In this document: positions 54,819-64,000 of the stretch, piece by piece
Numbering within the stretch: position 1 is the stretch's first letter
Layout of the letters: every line of letters starts with the position of its first letter
Source of the DNA: Pseudophaeomoniella oleicola
Taxonomy: Eukaryota; Ascomycota; Eurotiomycetes; Phaeomoniellales; Phaeomoniellaceae
Assembly: GCA_003868215.1 (NCBI GenBank)
Contig: QWDQ01000056.1
Location: 110,496-174,495, forward strand
Direction: 5' to 3'
Length of the DNA stretch: 64,000 bases
Program-made: the position numbers and the translations under genes
Notes under the pieces: generated by a model
The model's input: the letters and a program-made list of their open reading frames with translations, nothing else
Told to the model about the DNA's origin: nothing
The model's database searches: none

Positions 54819-56007
54819 ATGGGCGTCCGAGGTCAACTTCGTGCGGGAAATCCGCGACTGCAACAGGGTTTAGTCTTCATCCTTGTGCTCGGCCTCTTGT
54901 GGTTTTTCTTCGTTCCTACATCAGATCCTGTCGCTGAGCTTGCGCGGCAACGGAAAAGCGACGCTGCTGCGTCAAACCCGCTATCACCACCAACATCTGC
55001 CTTCAAGAAACAAACTGGCCAGAGTGATGGCAAATACAAACCTCCACCGGTTGTTCATTACGACTTGAACAAGTTGACCGCAACGTCAACCCCTATCGAA
55101 AACAAAGAGCGGGTGCTCATTCTGACACCCATGGCAAGATTTTACCCGGAATTCTGGAACAACCTCTTGAAGCTCACATTCCCTCATGAGCTTATCACCG
55201 TAGGATTCATAATACCACGAAACAAGGAAGGGAACGCTGCGTATACTGCACTTCAAGAGTACATTTCTAAAACACAAGCGGGTCCAGAGTCGGATCGCTT
55301 TCAATCCGTTGTTATACTGCGCCAGGATTTTGAGCCTCCGCTGACCTCACAAGATGAGAAGGAACGTCATAAGATGGAGAATCAATTGGCAAGGAGGGCA
55401 TCAATGGCTCAGGCGCGAAACTCCCTTCTTTTCCCGACAATAGGACCCGAGACATCCTGGGTACTTTGGCTCGATAGCGACATCGTCGAATCACCACCTA
55501 CCCTCATACAGGACCTCGCATCATTTGACAAGCCAATCATCGTTCCAAACTGCTTCCAAAGATACTACAACGATAAAACAAAACAGATGGATATTCGACC
55601 GTACGACTACAATTCGTGGCGTGACTCCGATACTGCACAACAGCTTGCTGCGGGAATGGGGCCTGATGAGATTCTTTTGGAGGGTTACAATGAGATGGCC
55701 ACCTACCGCAGTTTGATGGCCATGACGGCCAATACATCACCAGACAGAGATACAAGAATGATACAACCACTGGATGGTGTAGGCGGGACAGCACTCTTGG
55801 TCAAAGCAGAAGTTCACCGGGATGGAGCTATGTTTCCACCGTTCCCGTTCTACCACCTCATCGAAACCGAAGGCTTTGCCAAGATGGCAAAACGTCTAGG
55901 TTGGGAAAGTTTCGGTTTACCAAATTATCTTGTAAGGAATTGCATATCATACCACAGGGAAGCTTACTGACCATGGTGTTCACTAGGTGTATCATTACAA
56001 CGAATGA
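54819..56007 (+). CDS. Mannan polymerase subunit, Mnn9/Anp1/Van1 family (GT62), 377 aa, two exons
   Basis: Golgi type II membrane mannosyltransferase that extends the alpha-1,6-mannan backbone of N-glycans and cell-wall proteins. Exons are 54819-55931 and 55987-56007; the 55-nt intron is followed by a 21-nt last exon. Residues 1-15 are cytosolic and basic, and GLVFILVLGLLWFFFV (about 17-32) is the signal anchor. The stem is Pro/Ser-rich. The catalytic domain has RVLILTPMARFYPEFWNNLLKLTFPHELITVGFI in the start region, NSLLFPTIGPETSWVLWLDSDIVE with the DxD motif, then PNCFQRYY and GVGGTALLVKAEVHRDGAMFPPFPFYHLIETEGF. Splicing restores the family ending FGLPNYLVYHYNE; unspliced reading gives an odd RNCISYHREAY tail. 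Which of Mnn9, Anp1 or Van1 it is remains open. Confidence 0.94.
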
Positions 56008-56693
56008 GATAGAAGTCCGGTCATTGAGTACAACTACCCAAAGACAATATAGAGGACGGATATGTATGAGTGAGTGACACTGGGAGGAATATACACATTA
56101 GCTCCAAGGGATTTTGGAAGGCCAATCTGTCCTCCCGTATTTGGCTGATTGGCTTCGGCGTCACATGTGCATAACGCTCGTCTGGAAACGGCGTTTATGT
56201 CAAGGTTTCCAAAAGGGCAATGTTGGTATCTTACATTGATGTTCTTCAGCGATCGAAATCAAGTGCTATTCGACATTTGTGTACTGTCTGAGCCATTTGC
56301 TTCTTCCCATGCTAGTCGTTTATATCACAGCATAAGCGGCTCTATACTGAAACGTTTCGACTTAGAAGCTGTCATCAAAGATTGTATAGGCTCAATAGAA
56401 GAGGTAATCATTTTCCTCATTCATGTTTCCTTGTTTATTTCTTCTATTGTCATGTCTATACTCGATGGCCGTACAGACGTAAGGGTGTTTGAGTAGTTCG
56501 GTTTTTAAATGCATTAAGCTCCAAAGCCTCCGAGATCCCGCAGCGCCACTCTTTGTTGATATCATCAAAGACCAAACATCCTCAGATCTTCTGTAAGGCG
56601 CATCTCAGAGCAATTGTTGATACTAAGGATCGAAACCATCCGCATTTCTATTGTTCAAATTACCTAGCATACATTGATGTATGCTCTTCGCGC
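56008..56693. other. Intergenic region between the GT62 and PPT1 genes
   Basis: 0.69 kb. A plus-strand frame (56149-56496) begins at a TTG and has one hydrophobic stretch near its end but no known domain; taken as chance. Confidence 0.45.
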
Positions 56694-57797
56694 ATGAGTA
56701 CACCTCTCAATATGGCCAATAGGCCTGTGGTTGTTGTCTGGGTCTTCGCCATCTTCCAAGTCATTTCTGCCTTCATCATTCCTCCTAATGATCTCGAATC
56801 ACAGCAGGTCCAACTCGAACATTCATCATTCGGCTCTCCCTCGAACGATGTCGAGCAACACGACGTCTCTACACCTTCGTCTGTCACCCCCCTCCCTCTT
56901 GTCATTTGGCATGGTCTAGGCGACAGTTTCGACGGGGCCGGACTTCAAGATGTTGCACTTTTCGTCAACGAGACTATCCCAGGCACCTATACACACATAA
57001 TTCGATTGGCATCAACTGGGTCATCAGACCGCAGTGCCACCTTCTTTGGCAATGTGACGGAGCAAATTGCGCTGGTATGCGACCAACTCGCTTCGCATCC
57101 CGTTCTTCGTGATGCCCCGGCCATCAATGCCCTCGGGTTCTCTCAAGGCGGCCAGTTCCTTCGTGCTTTCGTTCAGCGATGCAACAAACCTCCTGTTCGT
57201 AACCTTGTGACCTTCGGCTCTCAACACAACGGCATCTCTGAGTTCCAATCCTGTCGCAGCTCCACAGATTGGACATGCCACAGCGCCAATGCTCTACTCC
57301 GTTCAGGAACCTGGTCGAACTTCGTCCAAAGCCGGCTTGTGCCTGCGCAATACTTCCGCGATCCTTCCGACCCAGACCAACTATCCCAATACCTCTCACA
57401 CAGTAATTTCCTCGCCGACATCAACAACGAACGACCGCTCAAAAACGCAACCTACACTGCTAATATCAAGTCACTTCACAAGTTCGTCATGTACCTCTTC
57501 AGCCAAGACATAACCGTCATCCCAAAGGAAAGCGGCTGGTTCGCGGAGGTCAATCGAACGAGCGAAAAAATCACCCCGTTACGTGAGCGGACAATCTACA
57601 AAGAGGATTGGTTGGGTTTGAAGACGCTGGATCAAAAGGGAGGTCTAATCTTCGATACATTGGATGGTGAACATATGCGATTCAGTGATGATGAATTGGA
57701 AGAGGTATTCAAAAAGTACTTTGGGCCTGTGGACAAGAAAGATCTTGAATTGTGGAAGAATGGGAGACAATCATCACTGTTTCAGGACGAGTTATGA
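56694..57797 (+). CDS. PPT1: Palmitoyl-protein thioesterase 1, 367 aa, single exon
   Basis: Lysosomal/vacuolar alpha-beta hydrolase that removes palmitate from cysteines of proteins being degraded. The frame starts at ATG 56694; a second ATG at 56712 would give the shorter MANRP start with the same signal peptide (PVVVVWVFAIFQVISAF). The core starts PLPLVIWHGLGDSFDGAG, which supplies the oxyanion loop. The nucleophile Ser150 is in ALGFSQGGQFLRAFVQRC, the catalytic Asp is probably in SQDITVIPKESGWF, and the His (about 327) is in DTLDGEHMRFS. NLVTFGSQHNGI is also a family block. Potential N-glycosylation sites are present (NETI, NVTE, NATY, NRTS). At 367 residues it is somewhat longer than human PPT1, through an extended region after the signal peptide. 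Confidence 0.93.
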   Translation: MSTPLNMANRPVVVVWVFAIFQVISAFIIPPNDLESQQVQLEHSSFGSPSNDVEQHDVSTPSSVTPLPLVIWHGLGDSFDGAGLQDVALFVNETIPGTYTHIIRLASTGSSDRSATFFGNVTEQIALVCDQLASHPVLRDAPAINALGFSQGGQFLRAFVQRCNKPPVRNLVTFGSQHNGISEFQSCRSSTDWTCHSANALLRSGTWSNFVQSRLVPAQYFRDPSDPDQLSQYLSHSNFLADINNERPLKNATYTANIKSLHKFVMYLFSQDITVIPKESGWFAEVNRTSEKITPLRERTIYKEDWLGLKTLDQKGGLIFDTLDGEHMRFSDDELEEVFKKYFGPVDKKDLELWKNGRQSSLFQDEL

Positions 57798-58808
57798 AGA
57801 TGTATCTTACTGTATTTGTACCTTTCTTATCTGCTACTATGATACCCACTCTTTGCTTATGTTCAACACCTGGATCTGTTTCCGTCACCTCGCGCAAGCC
57901 TGTCTGAATATCTGTTCCATTCCAATGACGAAGCATGGGCGAGGATTTACTGCCGCTGAAGGTATTCTTGCTTGTAAAGTCGCCGTCTCTCCCTCGTCCT
58001 CCTACATTCCTACGTAGAGCAGGGCTCGTCCTCATCACATCCATGCTCGACATCTTGACGACCCTTCCGAACAGCTTCGCCAATTTAACCGGCATGACTA
58101 GTGTCAAGGAAGGCCAATAACCAAGCTGACTCCGTTACCCAACCCATTATCGTATTCAATGACAGTCTGTAAGGCTGCCTTCAATCGACTGCTTCTTGGA
58201 AGCGAAAGGAGGCCACCGACCGAGACACAAACATCAGGACATCATCTCACGGGCCAATTTTGTAGGCTCAAGGCCATTTACCGAAGCTGAATATATCACA
58301 GAACTTTGGCCGGAGCAAGCAAATGCAAGTTGCCCATGCATGACAATTGATATCATGACCTGATCGTCTGTCTTTCTCGAGGGTTTCGTAGACGGGTAGA
58401 TGATCCTTCATTGCGGTAGGACCCTAGCAGGAATGGAAGGCACATGGCGTAAAAGAGATACTAGGCGAAAATGGAGTCCTGCAGAGGAGGAAACACATAG
58501 ATTATGCTATTAAATGATGCCCCGGAGGAAAGAGATATGGGGTCCAGGGTAGGGGTTGTAGAAGTGGTGTCGTAATCGACATGTGAGGGCCGAAGACTCA
58601 TCGCTATCTGACTCATATACTCAGTATCAGATGAAATGACCTTACCTACGAACCACCACCATTCCTGATGATAGCTACTCAATCACATTGTTCATCATTC
58701 CAAAACCGACAATATCACACTTGAATCATCGGAGCAGTCCCATAAAGTTTATAACCACAATTCCTCCGACAAACGTCATCGACCTACTCTCCAAATATAG
58801 CGACAACA
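57798..58808. other. Intergenic region between the PPT1 and GNAT genes
   Basis: 1.0 kb. A minus-strand frame at 57709-58107 overlaps the PPT1 3' end and a plus frame at 57935-58120 overlaps it in turn; neither has a domain. A perfect TGACTCA occurs at 58609-58615, 194 bp before the GNAT start, possibly by chance. Confidence 0.45.
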
Positions 58809-59294
58809 ATGTCTGACTTTGACAATCGCAACTGGGAAAGGGGACAATATCTACTAAGCACTGAAAAGCGATGGGTCAACTTGGAGCAACTGCAAAAAGC
58901 ATTCTCCAGTCCAATGTGCTATTGGACGAATGCACTTCCCCTCAAGGCTATGAAGAACATGGTTGAGAATTCCATATGCTTCTCGCTCGTCCACTTCCCC
59001 CCCAGCGGTGTCTGGGAGCTTGTGGGATTTGCAAGGATGATCACGGACTATACCACGTTATGTTATCTCACTGATGTGTATGTGCTCGAGGAGCATCAGG
59101 GACAAGGATTGGGTAAATGGATGATCTCCTGCATCCCGGAGATCCTAGACGAGATGCCGGATCTTCGAAGGACTGTACTTCTGACAGGCAGAGACGGGAA
59201 AGGTGTAAAGTTCTACGCAGAGACTTTGGGGACGACTGAACTTCCGTCTGCTTTGGCGGTTTGTGACAGGAAAGGTCGTGGCAACGTTGTTTGA
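58809..59294 (+). CDS. GNAT-family N-acetyltransferase, 161 aa, single exon
   Basis: Small acetyl-CoA-dependent acetyltransferase with unknown substrate. The whole protein is one GNAT domain: an N-terminal helix region, LVGFARMITDYTTLCYLTDVYVLEEHQGQGLGKWMISCI, and a C-terminal strand with VLLTGRDGKGVKFYAETLG. The acetyl-CoA loop is QGQGLG, fitting (Q/R)xxGx(G/A). The YLTDVYVL strand before it and the GVKFYAETLGF-like end are typical of the small fungal and bacterial type-5 GNATs that act on amines or amino acids. The sequence contains no signal peptide. The ATG follows an A-rich context (GACAACAATG). A TGACTCA site lies 194 bp upstream. It converges on the P450 gene. Confidence 0.9.
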   Translation: MSDFDNRNWERGQYLLSTEKRWVNLEQLQKAFSSPMCYWTNALPLKAMKNMVENSICFSLVHFPPSGVWELVGFARMITDYTTLCYLTDVYVLEEHQGQGLGKWMISCIPEILDEMPDLRRTVLLTGRDGKGVKFYAETLGTTELPSALAVCDRKGRGNVV

Positions 59295-59582
59295 TTGTTC
59301 GACAGCAGGTTGATCCATGATCCATGATAGTATTGGACGTATCCCGGAACTAAAGTTGTACACAGCATTGAGTGGGCTTGAATAGAAGACATCACTGAGC
59401 GAAGTATATAGGTACGCTGCCCAGAGGAATCGATGACCGGGCACCATGGGGACGCTGTATGAAATTTTCAGAAGGAGCAGTATTGCCTCGTTAAGGTGTC
59501 TCAATTAACCCAAAGCGAACGCTTTGTAAAGTCCTTCTGACCGTCAATGTTCTGAAACAATGCTGGCGTTCCCGAGAGTAAC

Positions 59583-61170
59583 TCATAATGCGCTGGGTAC
59601 CTCCCTTAACCTCACATTGACTTGAAAATCCTTCGGCATGACGAGCCAGAAATTTTGCGTCCGCCATGGCTTATGAGGGTTGACAAAGTCAAAATCAAAC
59701 ATCGAGATCAGGTTAGGTATCAATTTTGACATCTCCAGTATTGAGATATGTTTACCAATGCAGGTCCGAGAGCCTAGACCGAACTGAAAATGTCATTAGA
59801 TTATTAGACCGTTCATATAAGGAACGGAGCAGACATACCGGCATATAATGAGCATCCATGACCTTCAGTCTATCTTTGTCACCTTCAGCCTCCAACCATC
59901 GCTCTGGCCTGAAAACCCCAACATCTGGTCCAAATATCTTTTCGTCGTAGTGTGAACACCATGCGTTAACGCCTACCACTGTTCCAGAGGGGAAGTGGCG
60001 TCCACAAAGCTCAGCACCGTCTTGTGGGACAACTCTCCAAAGTGGTAAGCCTGACACAGCATGCATTCGTAATGCTTCCTTGATAACAGCATGTAAGTAT
60101 GGCATTGCTTGACTCTCCTTGAACGTGATATCGGGACGGCTAATGCCACCATCGGACCGGGATTGGTCGACTTCTTGTCTCAGCTTCTTGAAGATCTCGG
60201 GAGAATGAAGTAAGTAATATAAGATTGAAGACAGGCTTGCGCTTGTGGTGTCTGAGCCAGCAATGATGTTGGATTGTCCCATCATGAATATGTGATAATC
60301 AGTGACCTTTTCTGGACCTTTCTCCTTTGCTTTCATCATCCTCTCCAGAAAGTCTTGAGGCCTGTCAGGGTCTATATCGTCCAATCCCGACGTCCTCTTT
60401 TTCCTGCGCTGATTGATCAAAGATTGTGCAAACCTCATCACAGCCATTCGGCCTGCACCACCAGACCAGGGAAGGAGGCTTGTCAGAGGGAACAATGGTG
60501 CATGCCATTCTGGAAAGATTCCAATCAAAGAACCGTAGAGTTGAGTTCGATCCAGCGCTAGCATTATGTTTTCAATATCATCCCCACGATCCAAGAAGCC
60601 AAATCCCTTGCCGTAGGTGATGTTCCCAATCACATCGAAAGAGTAGAATCGGAACCATTGTGCCATATCAATTGGTTTCCCGGTATGTGCAAACCCTCTC
60701 AATCTTTTCACTAAGATCTCCGTACATTCATCAACGTATGGTTCGTAATGAATCAAGGAGCTCATAGAGTACATGGAAGCGAAGCGTTTGCGAGTATCAG
60801 CATGGCGTTTGATATCTCTGTCCGGAAACAATGACCACCTGTCTGGACTTGGATGCTTGAATCCTCCGTACCATTCGGACTTTGGGAATTCTGAACCAAT
60901 GCTATAGATAGTCTTGATAGCCGAAGCATCACTTATGCTGTAATGATTTGGTTGAAGCCGTACGACCGGCCCATACCTGCGGTGTAAGGCGATGTTATGC
61001 TGCTCAAAATCACCAGCATACACGCGATTACAGTACCAAAGTCTTGTGAATCGAGCTAAGAATGGACCTGGGACCGACCGAAGCGGAGACGAAAGAGAAC
61101 GATATACGAATACCAGGATTTTTATGGCAACGAGAACCACAAAGGATAAAATGAGAGTTGAGAAAACCAT
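59583..61170 (-). CDS. Cytochrome P450 monooxygenase (pisatin-demethylase-like), 510 aa, two exons
   Basis: ER-anchored haem monooxygenase. Exons on the minus strand are 59839-61170 and 59583-59783; the 55-nt intron is removed between HYMP and FGLG, just before the haem loop. The N-terminal anchor is VFSTLILSFVVLVAIKILVFVY, followed by the proline hinge SVPGPFLARFTRLW. Further motifs are the C-helix DIKRHADTRKRF, I-helix IIAGSDTTSAS, the K-helix ExxR in IKEALRM, FRPERWL, and the haem loop FGLGSRTCIGKHIS with the cysteine ligand. The overall layout (YGPVVRLQPNHYSISD, ITYGKGFGFLDRG) resembles fungal P450s annotated as pisatin demethylase or benzoate/xenobiotic oxidases; the substrate is unknown. 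It stands alone, with no biosynthetic core gene in the window, so detoxification is as likely as secondary metabolism. Confidence 0.93.
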
Positions 61171-62819
61171 CTTAAGACGCTGGTCATTTGCCTGTTATGG
61201 AATTTACAAGCAATGATCTGGTTACTGAAATCGTCTTTCTCAACTATCATTCTGTGACCTTCAGAAGTAGGCACCAGAGGGATAGGTCCTAATCAAGAGC
61301 GGACACATCTGGGGAGAATCTTGAGGACGGACATCGAGGGCGGACATCCGAGGTAGATTGCGGATGAAAGGCGCCAGCTGGGACCTTGTTGTACAGCAAT
61401 GCACGGCGGGAAGACTGCTAATGGGCGATGCAGGCAAAGCGAACGAGGACCGCGGTGTCAACGCAACAGCCGCGGTGGCTGCCAAGGTCAGCCTGAACTG
61501 TGCACTCAAACACCTCATCATTCCAGCACCCTTTCAGATTCAGCACTGTATGAGAATTCTGTCACTTCTCAGCCCGCAAGTCGCTAGAATCAAAGCATCC
61601 ATTGGCCCCATACGTCCTGATTCTCTTCGCGCGGAATCCAAAGCGCCCATGCTTACAGACTATCCAGGTCTCCCATTGTAGAACCTGCGCATGGAGACAC
61701 CCATCCAAGAGATCAATGGCAACTTACTGACTTAGCTGCCATTTGAGTTGATACATTTTCAACAGATGCGATCATCGAAACAGCAGTTCAATGCCAATAT
61801 CAGTTGAAGAATCTTATATGTTTGTCTGTTGCCACAGTATAGTATACCTGGACCCCAGCGAGAACATGTCCAGTGGGTTGAGAGTGGAAGAGCTCCAGAT
61901 GGTACGTGCCTATAGCAATTGGAAGTCCGAGAACACAGGGAAAGTAGGAAACTCGCATGCGGCTGAGCGATGACAGGTATCAAGTGTTGTACTCTCTCTC
62001 GACAACTTAAACAAGCTTCAACTTCTCGTCGAACTTGCGGCATATCGCAGAACTCCATCTGCACGAAGGATGGCTCTTATGTCGTACCCTAACTCGGTTC
62101 ATCTTTCCACAGGTCTGCTACGTTGCTAATGATGCCACGTCAGGAGCAACCCCGAATTAATGCTTAGCGCTGTCGACTCCAGCTTTGATGGCCTGATCGA
62201 AGAACTCTGTTGCTCTGGAACATGGAAAATCCCAACCGATCATTGAAAAGACATATAGCATGACTTTTATCATTTTGCAGTCACACATTCTCTTATGCAA
62301 CTAGATATCCTCTCTTAACAGGGGACCTTAGTGGTCCCAAATTGAAACAGGAGGTCGAAACAGGATCCCAAAGGGCTTGTTCGCTTGAGCTTTCCGTCTC
62401 CACCTAGTCTACCCCTGCTGCAGAGACTTGTCCTCACACCCTTTCATCTACAGCCTGTTTCTTGATGGTATTACTGTCACCCTACTCCATAGTTCATACA
62501 GAACTGTCCCTGCCATACGCTAGTTGTCGATCCCAATGCATGGTAGTTTTAATTCATGGATAAACAAACCACCGTTGTTTCTGAAACATCATATGATCCT
62601 TTCAATTTGCCGGCTGTACGGATAATTGTGTCAGTTTCATCATCACTATACGTTGAAAAGACTAAACTTGTCATGGTACAACACGCTTGGTCCTTCTTGG
62701 CTTTGAGTATATATGGATTCCTCTGGGCTGAGTATAGAGGACACAGATAGCCTATCTTCTCAGCATTTCTTCGCATTTCAATAAGACCGCATCAACTATA
62801 TTCCAGTCATATCACAATC
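61171..62819. other. Intergenic region of 1.65 kb upstream of the xylanase gene
   Basis: No supported gene. A plus-strand frame (ATG 61364 to 61681) and an antisense frame (61261-61521) overlap each other; neither has a domain. The xylanase promoter, with TATATAT at 62708-62714, lies at the right end. I looked for a xylanase-activator site (GGCTAA/GGCTAG type) and found only a near match (GGCTAT on the minus strand, about 62746-62751). Confidence 0.45.
62708..62714 (+). promoter_or_regulatory. TATA-like box of the xylanase gene
   Basis: TATATAT lies 112 bp upstream of the ATG at 62820, a usual spacing for fungal cellulase and xylanase promoters. The assignment rests on motif and distance. 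Confidence 0.45.
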
Positions 62820-63522
<703 letters not shown>

Positions 63523-64000
63523 GAGTCCTGATAAAGGAGGCATGGTCATGACATCCGAAGAAAAGGTGGTGACTCAGGAGGTGGCTGTGATAGGCGTAAC
63601 ATGTACGGATTTTAGCTGCAGCCTCACAACGACAACACAAATGAAGCTAATCACTCAACTCTGGTGTATGTTCATACGCGTTGCGGTATCCTCATAACTG
63701 ATCAATCGTATACTGGGCACACAATTCCTTCCGACGACGTATTGACCATGGCAAGCTGCCTCCTTCAGCGTAGTGCATTCCCGAAAACATCAGCGACAGA
63801 TCTGAGGCTCAAATGTCCTGATGTTTAAGGCGTATCAATACTGGTTCCGGGCTAATCACTTGAAAAAAAGAAGGCTAGAGTGACTGATACAGGAACTCCT
63901 GTCTACATTAACGGTCTAAGAACCTACCTATATGCACCTTGCAGTTTAGTATGGCATCAGCATGCTGATGGGAATTTTGGGTAGTCTAATGGTGGAAGGT
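63523..64000. other. 3' flank of the xylanase gene to the window end
   Basis: 478 bp without a recognisable gene. A frame overlapping the xylanase end (63467-63697) has no domain. The terminator of the xylanase gene is expected here. Confidence 0.5.

Noticed and set aside
57709-58107. Minus-strand 132-codon frame overlapping the PPT1 end
   Set aside because: No domain, overlaps a certain gene and its 3' region, no credible splicing.
61261-61681. Overlapping sense/antisense frames as a gene upstream of the xylanase
   Set aside because: Both frames overlap each other, lack domains, and are explained as chance in a noncoding gap.
62100-62819. Xylanase-activator (XlnR/Xyr1) binding site in the xylanase promoter
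   Set aside because: Only a near match (GGCTAT) was found by eye; no GGCTAA or GGCTAG was seen.

Overview
The window looks like nuclear DNA from a filamentous ascomycete (Pezizomycotina). Protein-coding genes carry short spliceosomal introns of about 45-65 nt with GTAAGT-like donors and CTAAC-like branch sites. Base composition is balanced, and the gene content is typical of moulds: a HET-C2-type glycolipid transfer protein, a SulP/STAS transporter, a P-type H+-ATPase with a mould-type N-terminus, a GH11 xylanase and a pisatin-demethylase-like P450. I cannot fix the class or order from sequence alone. Exon structures were worked out by hand from splice signals, and reading-frame closure was checked arithmetically for every spliced model.

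Left part (1-14.6 kb). The window opens on the 5' end of a plasma-membrane H+-ATPase gene (minus strand), followed by about 7.6 kb with no convincing gene. Next come two short-chain dehydrogenases on opposite strands and a ten-exon MFS sugar-type transporter. Together these could form a small accessory metabolic set.

Middle part (15.3-59.3 kb). This is dense housekeeping sequence. In order it holds a macro-domain protein, mitochondrial inner-membrane peptidase subunit Imp2, a Spo71-like double-PH protein, HET-C2/GLTP, a pepsin-like protein with altered active-site motifs, a SulP transporter, eIF2-alpha, the vacuolar TRP channel Yvc1, the P5A ATPase Spf1, glutaminyl-tRNA synthetase, the FYVE protein Vac1/Pep7, a xylitol-dehydrogenase-like MDR enzyme, an F-box-like protein, the BAR-SH3 protein Hob1/Rvs167, cysteine desulfurase Nfs1, indoleamine 2,3-dioxygenase, an Mnn9/Anp1-family mannosyltransferase, palmitoyl-protein thioesterase and a small GNAT acetyltransferase. 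Several of these act in the endomembrane/vacuole system (Yvc1, Spf1, Vac1, Hob1, GLTP, PPT1, Mnn9 family), but the order gives no sign that they form one functional cluster.

Right part (59.6-64 kb). A microsomal cytochrome P450 (minus strand) is followed by a 1.6 kb gap and a secreted GH11 xylanase with a Kex2-type propeptide site.

The main points for a second look are: the pepsin-like protein whose two catalytic triads read D-M-L and D-V-Q instead of D-T-G; an SPF1 start codon that appears to be split by an intron; a perfect TGACTCA (Gcn4/Cpc1-type) site 87 bp upstream of the glutaminyl-tRNA synthetase; several in-frame, stop-free introns that could yield longer isoforms; micro-exons of 17-23 nt; and the 7.6 kb gene-free block next to the H+-ATPase gene. 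I did not find an obviously new multi-gene system, CRISPR array, intact transposon or tRNA gene.
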